Part shown: one piece after another, positions 1-8,378 of the stretch | Layout: the number at the start of each line of letters is the position of its first letter | Position numbering within the stretch: the first letter of the stretch is position 1 | Assembly: GCA_001596135.1 (NCBI GenBank) | Contig: CP014773.1 | Location: forward strand, 4,216,001-4,280,000 | Reading direction: 5' to 3' | From: Mucilaginibacter sp. PAMC 26640 | GTDB taxonomy: Bacteria; Bacteroidota; Bacteroidia; Sphingobacteriales; Sphingobacteriaceae | DNA: 64,000 bases | The notes under the pieces: generated by a model | Database searches by the model: none | The model's input: only the letters and a program-made list of their open reading frames with translations | Told to the model about the DNA's origin: nothing | Program-made: the position numbers and the translations under genes

Positions 1-1501
1 CCTCGTTTAATGCTACGGCGGAAATAAATACCTTGCCCGATCCAAAAACATAAGCTTCCCAAAACGGCTCGCCGGCTTGCAGTTTCATCAGGTTTTCTGC
101 GGATTTGGTTGCACCTGCCAAATTGAAATATTTCTTTACGACGGGCAGATCGGGATTTTGCGGAACGGATTCAAAAATATTTTTAAAAACGGCACTTTGG
201 AGGTTGATGGAAGAAACCCGGGTATTTTCCGACATTAATTTTACCGGCCAGGCGGCACCCATTGGCTGTAGCAGGGCCTTGTAGCTGGAGATATCTAACT
301 CTTTTGAGGGGAAAGCCGCCAGCGTACCGCCCTTTTTAACGTAGGCGGTTAACTGCTGGGCCAAACCTGCAGAAACATTCCCGATATCGCTTAATACGAT
401 CAGTGGATAGCTGTTTAATGAAGCATAATCTACATTGCCATCGTGTACGCTTTTTACGCTAAAGAACGGATCGGCACCAAACACGGCCTGCAGATATTTA
501 TTGGCCTGCCCGCCATCAATTAGTAATACTGGTAATTTATTATTGACGTTGAACGCAAAGTAAAAGGAGTTATCGAAAATTACCGGGTTATCTTCCAGCA
601 ATAACTCTCCACGCTGCCAACCGGCGGTTAAACCCGAAAAAGTTAGCGTATCAGTTTGAAACGACCGCGCTGCAACACTGAAACTCCCGAGCGATTTTGG
701 TTTGCCGTTAATGAGCAGTTTTAATGCAATTTTTTCTGCTGCCTTTCCTGCATAGTTGTGTAAGCGTACTACCAGTTTTTCCGTTTCGCCAGGCCTGTGT
801 GTCGCATTGAGCAACCAGACAGAATCTACCGCCACATTGGGCAATTCGTTAGCCTGTAACCGGATCAACGTAACCGGTACCCGGGAGCTGCCAGACCCGC
901 TCCTGATGTTTTTCTGAAAATCTGACAGGATATAATTATGCTTACCTGCACCAGGTTGCAGATTTAACAGGCTTTGCTGCCTCGCGATGATTTGCTCAAG
1001 ATTCCTGCTTTGTGGGCTCACCTTTACGGCATCAACGGCATCGTTGAACTCATCTCGGCTTAACAGGCGCTGGTGCTTACCTTCAAAATCCTGGGTGAGT
1101 ACTTGGAACCGATCGTTAATCGAATAGGCTGATGCGATTTCTTTGGCTTTTTGTTTGGCTTCGTCCAGCAGGCTGCCTTCCCTGCTGAGGGTTTGCATAG
1201 AATAAGAGTTATCTATAAAAATACTAACTGCTTGCTGTTTGCCCGCATTGGCAGCATCCTTGCCCGGGATAAACGGCCTGGCAAAAGCAAACACCAGGAA
1301 AGCCAAAGCGAGCATGCGGGCTGCTAAAATAAGCCGTTCCTTAATGTTGCGACGCGATGCCTGTTGCTCCTGCACCTCTTTTAAGAACTGTACATTGCTG
1401 AAATAAAGCTTTTTATACCGCCTGAAATTGAAAAGATGTACCAGTACCGGGATAATCAGCGTGAGTAATGCAAACAGGAAAGCCGGGTATAAGAAATGCA
1501 T
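1..1501 (-). CDS. BatA-like membrane protein with vWA-type domain (3' end outside window)
   Basis: I translated this by eye from the ATG at 1501; it stays open to the window edge, giving about 500 residues with no stop. It begins with a hydrophobic segment (MHFLYPAFLFALL) followed by LVHLFNFRRYKK, and a second membrane segment near residues 58-75. This is the N-terminal double-transmembrane layout of the BatA/aerotolerance family. A von Willebrand A-like segment follows, with a DxSxS-type metal site (FIDNSYSM, about residue 97). The C-terminal part resembles the glutamine-amidotransferase-like fold seen in long BatA homologues. Family members are inner-membrane proteins, often near MoxR ATPases, but no such neighbour is visible here. 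The function is unproven. Confidence 0.75.
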   Translation of the reverse strand, partial: MHFLYPAFLFALLTLIIPVLVHLFNFRRYKKLYFSNVQFLKEVQEQQASRRNIKERLILAARMLALAFLVFAFARPFIPGKDAANAGKQQAVSIFIDNSYSMQTLSREGSLLDEAKQKAKEIASAYSINDRFQVLTQDFEGKHQRLLSRDEFNDAVDAVKVSPQSRNLEQIIARQQSLLNLQPGAGKHNYILSDFQKNIRSGSGSSRVPVTLIRLQANELPNVAVDSVWLLNATHRPGETEKLVVRLHNYAGKAAEKIALKLLINGKPKSLGSFSVAARSFQTDTLTFSGLTAGWQRGELLLEDNPVIFDNSFYFAFNVNNKLPVLLIDGGQANKYLQAVFGADPFFSVKSVHDGNVDYASLNSYPLIVLSDIGNVSAGLAQQLTAYVKKGGTLAAFPSKELDISSYKALLQPMGAAWPVKLMSENTRVSSINLQSAVFKNIFESVPQNPDLPVVKKYFNLAGATKSAENLMKLQAGEPFWEAYVFGSGKVFISAVALNE

Positions 1502-1548
1502 TAAGCAAATTTGCAAATTAAAGGCGAGGTTTGGTGTAAAGCAATTAA

Positions 1549-1579
1549 GATTTGACAACTCTGTATGAGTTGCCAAATC
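1549..1579. repeat. Palindrome of the GATTTGnCAACT type
   Basis: Arms of 13 bp at 1549-1561 and 1567-1579 flank a 5-nt loop with one mismatch. The arm sequence (gatttgacaactc) closely matches the arm of a second palindrome at 28213-28245. It sits just upstream of the BatA-like gene. It may be a dispersed repeat or a hairpin in the leader of that gene. Confidence 0.6.
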
Positions 1580-1631
1580 AAATAGGCTGTTAATTAATGT
1601 AAATCCTTGTCGCAATACCAACCAACTAATT

Positions 1632-1681
1632 GGGCTTGTTCGGGGGTGTTCGGGCTTGTTCGGGCTTGTTCGGGGGCGGTC
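1632..1681. repeat. Five tandem 10-bp units of the GGGCTTGTTC type
   Basis: Five consecutive 10-mers occur: gggcttgttc, gggggtgttc, gggcttgttc, gggcttgttc and gggggcggtc. The array lies in the 238-bp gap between the BatA-like gene and the lipoprotein gene and is much richer in G than its surroundings. Three related units in the other orientation lie at 37320-37349. It is too short and too closely spaced to be a CRISPR array. Confidence 0.8.
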
Positions 1682-1739
1682 AGGTTGTTGGAGAAAATCA
1701 GCAACGCGAACAAGATCAGCGTTTGATTAACGGTCGCTG

Positions 1740-2489
1740 TTAACTCCTGCGCCTTCTATGCTTCCTTTTCCCTTCGGCCTTTTTCTTTTTAGCCGACTTT
1801 TTAGTACTGCTTTGTTTGTCGGTTTGCTGCAATGCCTGCTTGGCCGGTGCTACAGAGGTTTTCACATCTGTGGAATCCTTACTTAGCTGGGTAACTGTGA
1901 ATTCATTGCGGCTCAAACCGTATTCTAACTGGCGTTTAGCCCCCGTAGGCTTGGCCAGGCTATCATTACTGGCATAAATGGGGAATTCGCGGATCAACTT
2001 GCCATCTTTAATATAAAAGTTATCATTACCCCGGTAACCTTTACGCTGTGAATTGGTGAGCTTTGGGAAATCGAGCTTGTTGGCGTTACTGTTATTAAAT
2101 TCGTATGCATAGATCTTGGCATAATTAACGGTGTCTTTCACTTTGGTCTGGATCAGAATTTCCGGGTTACCGTCGGTATCCATATCCGCGTTATACACAT
2201 CGGTGATGGCTCCATTTAAATCCCCGGTGGTGGTAATGTACTTACTGTTGGCCGAATCTGAATGCAGTATCATAAATGCACCTACCACTGTAGCCCCCCT
2301 GCCCCAACTTAATACATCGTAGGTTTCTCCAGGCGATACCTCAATTGCTTTGTGAAACCGAAAAGGCGCCGTTAATAATGGCGCCGGATTTCCGGCACCT
2401 GTAGTTACTAACTTCTTTTGCGGATCGTTGCTGCAGGCAGCAAGTAAGATGCAAAAGGAAGCTATTAATACACAATATCTTGCATTCAT
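1740..2489 (-). CDS. Lipoprotein, PliI-like (I-type lysozyme inhibitor family)
   Basis: The 249-residue product starts with a lipoprotein signal peptide and lipobox (LLAAC, Cys19), so it is probably anchored in an outer or inner membrane leaflet. The middle carries a DTDGNPEILI segment and then YRGNDNFYIKDGKL, FPIY and PTGAKRQLEYGL. These resemble the conserved core of PliI-type lysozyme inhibitor lipoproteins; I assign this from motif memory only. The last 50 residues are unusual: a Ser/Thr/Gln linker, then a run of Lys and Arg ending KHRRRRS. It lies 10 nt after the hexosaminidase gene on the same strand and may be co-transcribed with it. Confidence 0.55.
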   Translation of the reverse strand: MNARYCVLIASFCILLAACSNDPQKKLVTTGAGNPAPLLTAPFRFHKAIEVSPGETYDVLSWGRGATVVGAFMILHSDSANSKYITTTGDLNGAITDVYNADMDTDGNPEILIQTKVKDTVNYAKIYAYEFNNSNANKLDFPKLTNSQRKGYRGNDNFYIKDGKLIREFPIYASNDSLAKPTGAKRQLEYGLSRNEFTVTQLSKDSTDVKTSVAPAKQALQQTDKQSSTKKSAKKKKAEGKRKHRRRRS

Positions 2490-2499
2490 ATTTGTAAAC

Positions 2500-4815
2500 T
2501 TAGTAGTAAAGCATATCCGGAGAGATCTCTCCTTTAGGCTTGCCTGGTATAGTCATATAAACTCGTAAAGCACTGTTTGCCTGGTTAGCATCTACATATT
2601 TAATACTGATTTTATGGAAGCCCTTCAGCAACGGAATGGCGCCATATTGCTCAAACAGACCCTTTCTGCCATCGTTGTCAACTATTGGCAAGTCATCTAT
2701 ATAAAGCACCGAGCCATTTGTTGACTGGGTAGAAAAGCCGTAGTTACCATCAGTATCAATTTTGATAAACCCATTATAAACCACCCCATACTTACCGAAC
2801 GATTTTTTAAAAGCAGAATTAGCAGTGGTAAAACTTTTGGCAATCCCTGTGTCAATAACTGCTGCCGGGTTGATCTGCATAGTATTTACGTAGGTTCCTG
2901 CGGAAACCTGATACTTTAGTCCCATGTTACCACCTGAGTATGAAACGGCAGTCAGCGGAGCTTTATTATACACCATTGTACGCGTTATCGGGCTGCGCTT
3001 GCCGGCTTTGGTAACCACTATGGTTTGCAGCTCGCGGTACTGGTCTATCGGCACCTGGTAGGTGATCGGTTTGGTATAGGCAATTTCTGTTTCACGGGGT
3101 GTGTAGCCATCAATGGTATAATAAATGGTTGCGCCTTCCACCGGCGATTTCAAATTAACCGTTAATTGTGAAGCTATCATAGTTGTATCAGTCGCACCTA
3201 TTGCAGTGGGCACATGGTACTCATATCCTATCTTGTCCAACCAGGCTAAATGGCCGGGCAGGCGGGTCTCGGCAAAATCTTTAAAGTTTTTATTTGCAAC
3301 CGGCGACCATGCAATTTCCGACAAAGCAAGCATTCTTGGCAACAGCATAAATTCAACCTTTTTATCGGTAGTGATGTACTCCGTCCATAAATTGGCCTGC
3401 ACACCCTTAATATGAGCCTGTTGCTCCGGCGTTAAAACTGCCGGTGTTGGATTGTAGTTGTAAATCTTGGTAAGCGGTTCATTGCCACCAATACTTAAGG
3501 GCTCCTGATTCAGTTTTCCCTGGCCATGATCAATGTACAGGCCCTGGCTGCCCGGGGTCATGATCACATCGTGATTTTGCTGTGCAGCAGCTATTCCACC
3601 CTCCTCGCCTCTCCAGCTCATAACGGTAGCATTTGGTGCTAAACCACCCTCCAATATCTCATCCCAACCAATGATGCTGCGGCCTTTGCTGTTAACAAAC
3701 TTCTCCATCCGTTGTATAAAGTAGCTTTGCAAACCATGTTCATCCTTCAATTTCAGCTTTTTGATCAGGTCCTGGCAAAATTTAGAATTCTTCCATACCG
3801 TTTTTGGTGCCTCATCGCCGCCAATGTGAATGTATTTACTCGGAAACAGGTCGATCACCTCGGTTAAAACATCCTGTAAAAAGGCAAAGGTTTTTTCAGA
3901 CGGGCAATAAATGTTATTGAAAACGCCCCAGGTTTCCGCCACTTTGTAATCCAGCTTTGGGTCGCAGCTTAATTCCGGGAAAGCAGCGAGTGCAGCTTGT
4001 GCGTGGCCCGGCATTTCAATCTCAGGAACGATAGTAATATATCGAGCGTCGGCATACTTGATCACGTCACGGATCTGATCCTGTGTGTAAAAGCCGCCGT
4101 GAGGGGTATTATCATATTGCTGCGGCGTGCGGTCGCGGTAGTTGCCAATAACCGTTTGCGCGCGGATGCTGGCCACCTGGGTAAGCCGCGGATATTTCTT
4201 AATCTCTATGCGCCAGCCCTGATCATCGGTTAAATGCCAGTGAAAAGTATTCAGCTTATAAACAGCCATGATATCAATATAGCGTTTTACCATTTCTACC
4301 GAAAAAAAGTGCCGGCTCACATCCAACATTACGCCACGGTAGCCAAAGCGTGGGTAATCCTCAATAACGGCACATGGCAGCTTAGCAGTGGCGTTGCGCT
4401 CCAATGGCATCATTTGCATGAGTGTTTGGATACCGTAAAACAATCCGGCCCCCTTTCCTACAACCGTAATCTGTTGTGGAGTTATGGTTAAACGATACCC
4501 TTCGGCTGGCAGGCCCTCGGTACCGTTTGCTGTTAAATAGATAGTATTTGAATTTACATTTGCATTACGTAAGCCAACCTGCTTGTTATAGGCCAGGTTT
4601 TCTGCGAGGTATTTAGAAAAGAAAAGCACTGCCTTGTTATTAGGCGTATCTGCCTGGATACGGGTTTCCTGGCTTAAAACAAATTCGCCAGCCGATTTTC
4701 TTACCGAAACCGGAGCGGGAATGATACCCAAATTGGGATCTGTGTTTTGGGCTTTTACAAATGTTGTTGCAGTAATCAGAACGGAAAAAAGCAGAGAAGG
4801 AATTCGTTTTAGCAT
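2500..4815 (-). CDS. Beta-N-acetylhexosaminidase, GH20 family
   Basis: The 771-residue exported enzyme should remove terminal GlcNAc/GalNAc from chitin- or glycan-derived oligosaccharides. It has a signal peptide (1-22), a GH20b N-terminal domain (about 26-152) and a GH20 TIM barrel (about 155-515) with FHWHLTDDQGWR. The catalytic pair is Asp334-Glu335 in IHIGGDEAP. GH20 enzymes use substrate-assisted catalysis with this Asp/Glu pair. Two accessory domains follow: a chitobiase C-terminal-type domain (about 540-610, YYTIDGYTPR) and a PA14-like beta domain (about 640-770). The protein is long for the family because of these extra domains. The PliI-like lipoprotein gene follows closely. Confidence 0.93.
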   Translation of the reverse strand: MLKRIPSLLFSVLITATTFVKAQNTDPNLGIIPAPVSVRKSAGEFVLSQETRIQADTPNNKAVLFFSKYLAENLAYNKQVGLRNANVNSNTIYLTANGTEGLPAEGYRLTITPQQITVVGKGAGLFYGIQTLMQMMPLERNATAKLPCAVIEDYPRFGYRGVMLDVSRHFFSVEMVKRYIDIMAVYKLNTFHWHLTDDQGWRIEIKKYPRLTQVASIRAQTVIGNYRDRTPQQYDNTPHGGFYTQDQIRDVIKYADARYITIVPEIEMPGHAQAALAAFPELSCDPKLDYKVAETWGVFNNIYCPSEKTFAFLQDVLTEVIDLFPSKYIHIGGDEAPKTVWKNSKFCQDLIKKLKLKDEHGLQSYFIQRMEKFVNSKGRSIIGWDEILEGGLAPNATVMSWRGEEGGIAAAQQNHDVIMTPGSQGLYIDHGQGKLNQEPLSIGGNEPLTKIYNYNPTPAVLTPEQQAHIKGVQANLWTEYITTDKKVEFMLLPRMLALSEIAWSPVANKNFKDFAETRLPGHLAWLDKIGYEYHVPTAIGATDTTMIASQLTVNLKSPVEGATIYYTIDGYTPRETEIAYTKPITYQVPIDQYRELQTIVVTKAGKRSPITRTMVYNKAPLTAVSYSGGNMGLKYQVSAGTYVNTMQINPAAVIDTGIAKSFTTANSAFKKSFGKYGVVYNGFIKIDTDGNYGFSTQSTNGSVLYIDDLPIVDNDGRKGLFEQYGAIPLLKGFHKISIKYVDANQANSALRVYMTIPGKPKGEISPDMLYY

Positions 4816-4959
4816 AATAATAAATTAACCTGTTTATTAAGAGGTGGTGAATTTAATATTTTTTTGCAACTACCCTTATACTTTTTAAAATAGTGTAAAA
4901 AGAATTCCGTGGTTCAACTGTAAAGCCAAACAGAAAAAAAATTGAAAATAATGCGAACT

Positions 4960-5523
4960 TTAATTCAAAGCTGGATTTTCAGGGAAATTGGCTATATGTG
5001 CGTATCGCTGCCCCATACCAATTACTATCTCTTTCCAAAGATTTTGCTCCTGGTTGCTAAAAATAGCATCCGCTTCGAACTTGCCGGATACTATCCATGC
5101 ATCCTCGCGCAGTTCATCATCCAATTGGCCGGGTGTCCACCCGCTGTAGCCAGTGAAAAATTTAACCTCATTTTCCGTGAGTTGGTAATTGGTGATTAAC
5201 TCTTTTATCTGGTCGAAGTTCCCACCCCAGAAAATACCGTTCCAAATTTCTATACCACCCTCAATTTTTTCAGGGCAACGGTGAATATAATGCAAAGTAT
5301 TGGCCGCCACCGGGCCGCCCATGTATACCGGAATCTCTGAATAGGAAACATCAGGCAGAATATCGCCAAGCAGATATTCAGTTTGATGATTGAGGATAAA
5401 ACCCATAGCACCAGCCTCGGAGTATTCCGTTAATATGATGACCGACCGTTTAAAATTAGGATCGGGCATAAATGGTTCTGATATTAAAAGGCGACCTGCT
5501 GCCGCCGATATTTGACTAAGCAT
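4960..5523 (-). CDS. YqgE/AlgH family protein
   Basis: The 187-residue protein has the family hallmarks: GRLLISEPFMPDPNFKRSV near the N-terminus, then GFILNH and VYMGGPV. The biochemical role of the family is not established; AlgH was named in Pseudomonas for an alginate phenotype. The protein has no signal peptide or membrane segment, so it is probably cytoplasmic. It is transcribed divergently from pdxH. Length and motifs are normal for the family. Confidence 0.9.
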   Translation of the reverse strand: MLSQISAAAGRLLISEPFMPDPNFKRSVIILTEYSEAGAMGFILNHQTEYLLGDILPDVSYSEIPVYMGGPVAANTLHYIHRCPEKIEGGIEIWNGIFWGGNFDQIKELITNYQLTENEVKFFTGYSGWTPGQLDDELREDAWIVSGKFEADAIFSNQEQNLWKEIVIGMGQRYAHIANFPENPALN

Positions 5524-5621
5524 ACGTTGGTAAATTTACCTTCTATAACGTGAATTGTAAAATTATGTTCAATATCATTTAAAATGGGCGGCTTTACAAT
5601 ATGTACGGTTTATTTAATTTG

Positions 5622-5629
5622 TAAGTTTG
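5622..5629 (+). promoter_or_regulatory. Candidate -7 element (TAAGTTTG) for pdxH
   Basis: TAAGTTTG matches the Bacteroidota -7 consensus TAnnTTTG and lies 5 nt before the pdxH ATG. The transcript would then be nearly leaderless. No clear TTG (-33) is seen at the expected distance, so only the -7 part is supported. Confidence 0.4.
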
Positions 5630-5634
5630 CAATA

Positions 5635-6282
5635 ATGGATCAACAAGATATAGAAAATTTAAGGCAGGACTACAGCGCCGCTTCGTTAAATGAAACGGAT
5701 GTAGATGCCAACCCGATGCGCCAATTTGATAAATGGTTTAACGAAGCCATTAATTCAAAGGTGCATGAACCAAATGCTATGACGCTGGCTACTTCTACCC
5801 ATGACGGCCGCCCATCGGCCCGTATTGTATTATTAAAGGGATTTAGCGATGATGGCTTTAAATTTTATACTAACTACCTCAGCCGTAAAGGCAAAGAGAT
5901 TAGTAGGAACCCACTGGGCGCACTGGTATTTTACTGGGGCGATATGGAAAGGCAGATCCGTATAGAAGGTACGATTGATAAGCTCGATCGTGATTATTCA
6001 GAAAAGTATTTTCACTCACGCCCCAAGGCAAGTCAGTTAGGTGCTGTTGCATCGCCACAAAGCCAGGAGATTACCGGTCGCGAGACTTTAGAGCAGAAGA
6101 TGGCAGAACTGGAAGCAGAATATGCTGATAAGACGATACCGAAACCATCTTTTTGGGGTGGCTACGTTTTACGCCCGCGCCTTATTGAGTTTTGGCAGGG
6201 TCGCCGTAGTCGCTTACACGACCGGATCGTATACAAAAAAATAGATAACAAGACCTGGAAAATAGTTCGCCTGGCGCCATGA
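5635..6282 (+). CDS. pdxH: Pyridoxamine 5'-phosphate oxidase
   Basis: PdxH oxidises pyridoxamine/pyridoxine 5'-phosphate to PLP using FMN. I start it at the ATG at 5635 (MDQQDIENLRQDY), giving 215 residues. An upstream in-frame ATG at 5584 would add 17 residues unlike the family and would overlap the -7-like box. Visible family signatures are LATSTHDGRPSARIVLLKG (FMN/substrate), FYTNYLSRKGKE, and the C-terminal FWQGRRSRLHDR...WKIVRLAP. The last 4 nt overlap the start of nuoC (ATGA), which implies translational coupling. Confidence 0.95.
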   Translation: MDQQDIENLRQDYSAASLNETDVDANPMRQFDKWFNEAINSKVHEPNAMTLATSTHDGRPSARIVLLKGFSDDGFKFYTNYLSRKGKEISRNPLGALVFYWGDMERQIRIEGTIDKLDRDYSEKYFHSRPKASQLGAVASPQSQEITGRETLEQKMAELEAEYADKTIPKPSFWGGYVLRPRLIEFWQGRRSRLHDRIVYKKIDNKTWKIVRLAP

Positions 6283-6776
6283 GTTTTGATGACATTAAAT
6301 TATTGCTGACCGAAAAGTTTGGCGAAACGGTTGTAACCGGCGAAGAACGCACCGGTATGCAGCCCGCCCTGCTGATTGATCCTGATAAAATAGTGGCGGT
6401 TTGCCTTGAGCTACGCAATAACCTGCGTACTTACTTTGATTTTCTGAGCTGTTTAAGCGGTGTAGATTATGGTGTGGAGGACGGGCGATTCGGTGTAGTT
6501 TATCACCTTTCGTCTATTCCGTATAATTTGCAGCTGGTACTTAAAATAAGCAGATCCAACAGTCGGGATTTGGAAGATCTGCCTTCTTTCCCCAGCATTA
6601 CATCGGTTTACCGGGCCGCCGATTGGCACGAGCGGGAAGCTTTTGATATGTACGGAATTTATTTTGAAGGCCACCCTGACATGCGCAGGCTTTTGATGCC
6701 GGATGATTGGGAAGGGTTTCCATTGCGTAAAGACTATCAGAATGCGGAGTATTATAAAGGAATAAAGATAGATTAA
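6279..6776 (+). CDS. nuoC: NADH-quinone oxidoreductase subunit C
   Basis: The 165-residue subunit belongs to the peripheral arm of complex I. The typical 30-kDa-subunit signature is present at residues 109-160: SVYRAADWHEREAFDMYGI, then GHPDMRRLLMPDDWEGFPLRKDY. It overlaps pdxH by 4 nt and lies 193 nt before nuoD. No other nuo gene is in the window, so complex I genes are at least partly dispersed in this genome. Confidence 0.95.
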   Translation: MSFDDIKLLLTEKFGETVVTGEERTGMQPALLIDPDKIVAVCLELRNNLRTYFDFLSCLSGVDYGVEDGRFGVVYHLSSIPYNLQLVLKISRSNSRDLEDLPSFPSITSVYRAADWHEREAFDMYGIYFEGHPDMRRLLMPDDWEGFPLRKDYQNAEYYKGIKID

Positions 6777-6969
6777 TGAGCCCCGCTCCCCCTAAAGTGG
6801 GAGTAGAATTTGAAAGCTAAAAATTAAGCTTTCTGTCATTTCGAACAATGAGAAAAATCAAAAGCTAGGTTTAACGGCTATTTATAAAAATTGATTTGAA
6901 TGGTAAGAAAATTTTTCCGTCATTCATTCGCTTAAAAAAATATAGTTATTGATTTGATATAAACAAAAC
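6777..6969. repeat. nuoC-nuoD gap with remnants of dispersed Bacteroidota repeats
   Basis: The 193-nt gap contains a small inverted repeat (ctccccctaaagtgggag) and, at about 6832-6858, ctgtcatttcgaacaatgag followed by aaaaatc. The latter resembles the GTCATTTCGA...GAGAAATC element that I recall as widespread in Bacteroidota intergenic DNA. No gene is seen. The repeat identity is from memory and needs a genome-wide count. Confidence 0.45.
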
Positions 6970-8175
6970 GTGATAACTGCTACTTCAAAATATAACCTTG
7001 CTTTAGAAACCTATCAAAAAAAGATAGCGGACGCCGCCGTGGAAGACATGGTGCTCAATATGGGGCCGCAGCACCCTTCTACGCACGGCGTTTTAAGGCT
7101 GGAGCTGATTACTGATGGCGAAATCGTTAAAGAAGTGATCCCTCATATTGGTTATCTGCACCGGTGTTTTGAAAAACATGCTGAATCCCTTACTTACCAG
7201 CAAACTATCCCTTTTACTGACAGGATGGACTACCTGGCATCTATGAATAATAGCCATGCCTGGGTAATGGGAGTGGAAAAAATGCTGGGTATTGATCAGG
7301 ACATTCCCAAACGTATTGAATACATCCGTGTGTTGGTTTGCGAACTCAACCGCATCGCTTCTCACTTAATTGCCATTGGTACCTATGGTATCGATATAGG
7401 GGCTTTCACGCCTTTCCTGTGGTGTTTTCGTGATAGGGAACATATTATGGGCATGCTGGAGTGGGCTTCGGGCTCTAGGATGCTTTACAATTATATTTGG
7501 GTGGGTGGCTTATTTTATGATCTGCCGGTTGGTTTTGAAGAGCGCTGCCGGGAGTTTGTTGATTATTTCAAACCGAAAATGGTAGAGCTTAACCGACTGC
7601 TTACAGATAATCAAATTTTCATTAGCAGGACGGCTAATGTAGGCGTGTTGCCACTGGATGTCGCGATCAATTATGGTTGCTCAGGCCCTGTTTTACGTGG
7701 ATCCGGATTAAAATATGATCTGCGCCGGATAGATAACTACTCGGCTTATCCTGAACTGGATTTTGAGATACCGGTAGGTACAGGGTTAATGGGCAAAACC
7801 GGGGATTGCTGGGACCGCTATAAAGTGCGGGTTGATGAAATAGATGAGTCGCTAAAGATCATTGACCAGTGCCTTAACCGCTTGCAAAATGAATTGAAAC
7901 GCACACCGGATTTCGACCCAAGAGCTAAACTCCCCCGGAAGCTCACTCCCAAAAAACAGGATTACTATGCCCGGGCCGAAGGCACTAAGGGCGAACTTGG
8001 CTTTTACTTTATTCATGATAACGAGCGCAGCGAAATCCCTTTCCGCGTAAAATCCCGTGGGCCCAGCTTCTGTAATCTAAGCGTACTGGAAGAATTAGGC
8101 AAAGGCGTAATGATTGCCGATCTCGTTGCCACCATCGGCTCGCTGGATTTCGTATTGGGCGAAGTGGACAGGTAG
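6970..8175 (+). CDS. nuoD: NADH-quinone oxidoreductase subunit D
   Basis: The 401-residue 49-kDa-type subunit helps form the quinone site of complex I. Signature segments include MVLNMGPQHPSTHGVLRL (about 27-44), HIGYLHRCFEK, the TFTDRMDYL-like PFTDRMDYL, and the C-terminal GSLDFVLGEVDR. The start is GTG at 6970. The first in-frame ATG (Met27) would leave a shorter protein beginning directly at the MVLNMGP core, so the GTG start is favoured but not certain. It follows nuoC on the same strand. Confidence 0.95.
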   Translation: MITATSKYNLALETYQKKIADAAVEDMVLNMGPQHPSTHGVLRLELITDGEIVKEVIPHIGYLHRCFEKHAESLTYQQTIPFTDRMDYLASMNNSHAWVMGVEKMLGIDQDIPKRIEYIRVLVCELNRIASHLIAIGTYGIDIGAFTPFLWCFRDREHIMGMLEWASGSRMLYNYIWVGGLFYDLPVGFEERCREFVDYFKPKMVELNRLLTDNQIFISRTANVGVLPLDVAINYGCSGPVLRGSGLKYDLRRIDNYSAYPELDFEIPVGTGLMGKTGDCWDRYKVRVDEIDESLKIIDQCLNRLQNELKRTPDFDPRAKLPRKLTPKKQDYYARAEGTKGELGFYFIHDNERSEIPFRVKSRGPSFCNLSVLEELGKGVMIADLVATIGSLDFVLGEVDR

Positions 8176-8323
8176 GGATAAAGTTTTGCGGTTGCCGTAG
8201 ATTAGCAACCTAACTTCAATTTTATCATCCTTCGTGTTATTAAAAATTCTGCATCAATTTTACACTTTACCAGATGAGAATAATCAATCAAAAGCCAACA
8301 AGTTAAAATGGCGGACATAAATT

Positions 8324-8352
8324 AAAAAAGGCCCTCCTTGTTAGGAGAGCCC
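8324..8352 (-). terminator. Intrinsic terminator of the M1 peptidase gene
   Basis: On the minus strand an 8-bp stem (GGCTCTCC with GGAGGGCC, including one G-U pair) is followed by six T residues. It lies about 27 nt past the M1 peptidase stop codon. Confidence 0.75.
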
Positions 8353-8378
8353 TATATTAACATCTTCAGCCAAGTTAA

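Noticed and set aside
1632..1681. Possible CRISPR array
   Set aside because: The units are contiguous 10-mers with no spacers, and no cas genes are nearby.
5584..5634. N-terminal extension of PdxH (MGGFTICTVYLICKFAI)
   Set aside because: The extension is unlike any PdxH and covers the -7-like box. The ATG at 5635 gives a normal-length protein.
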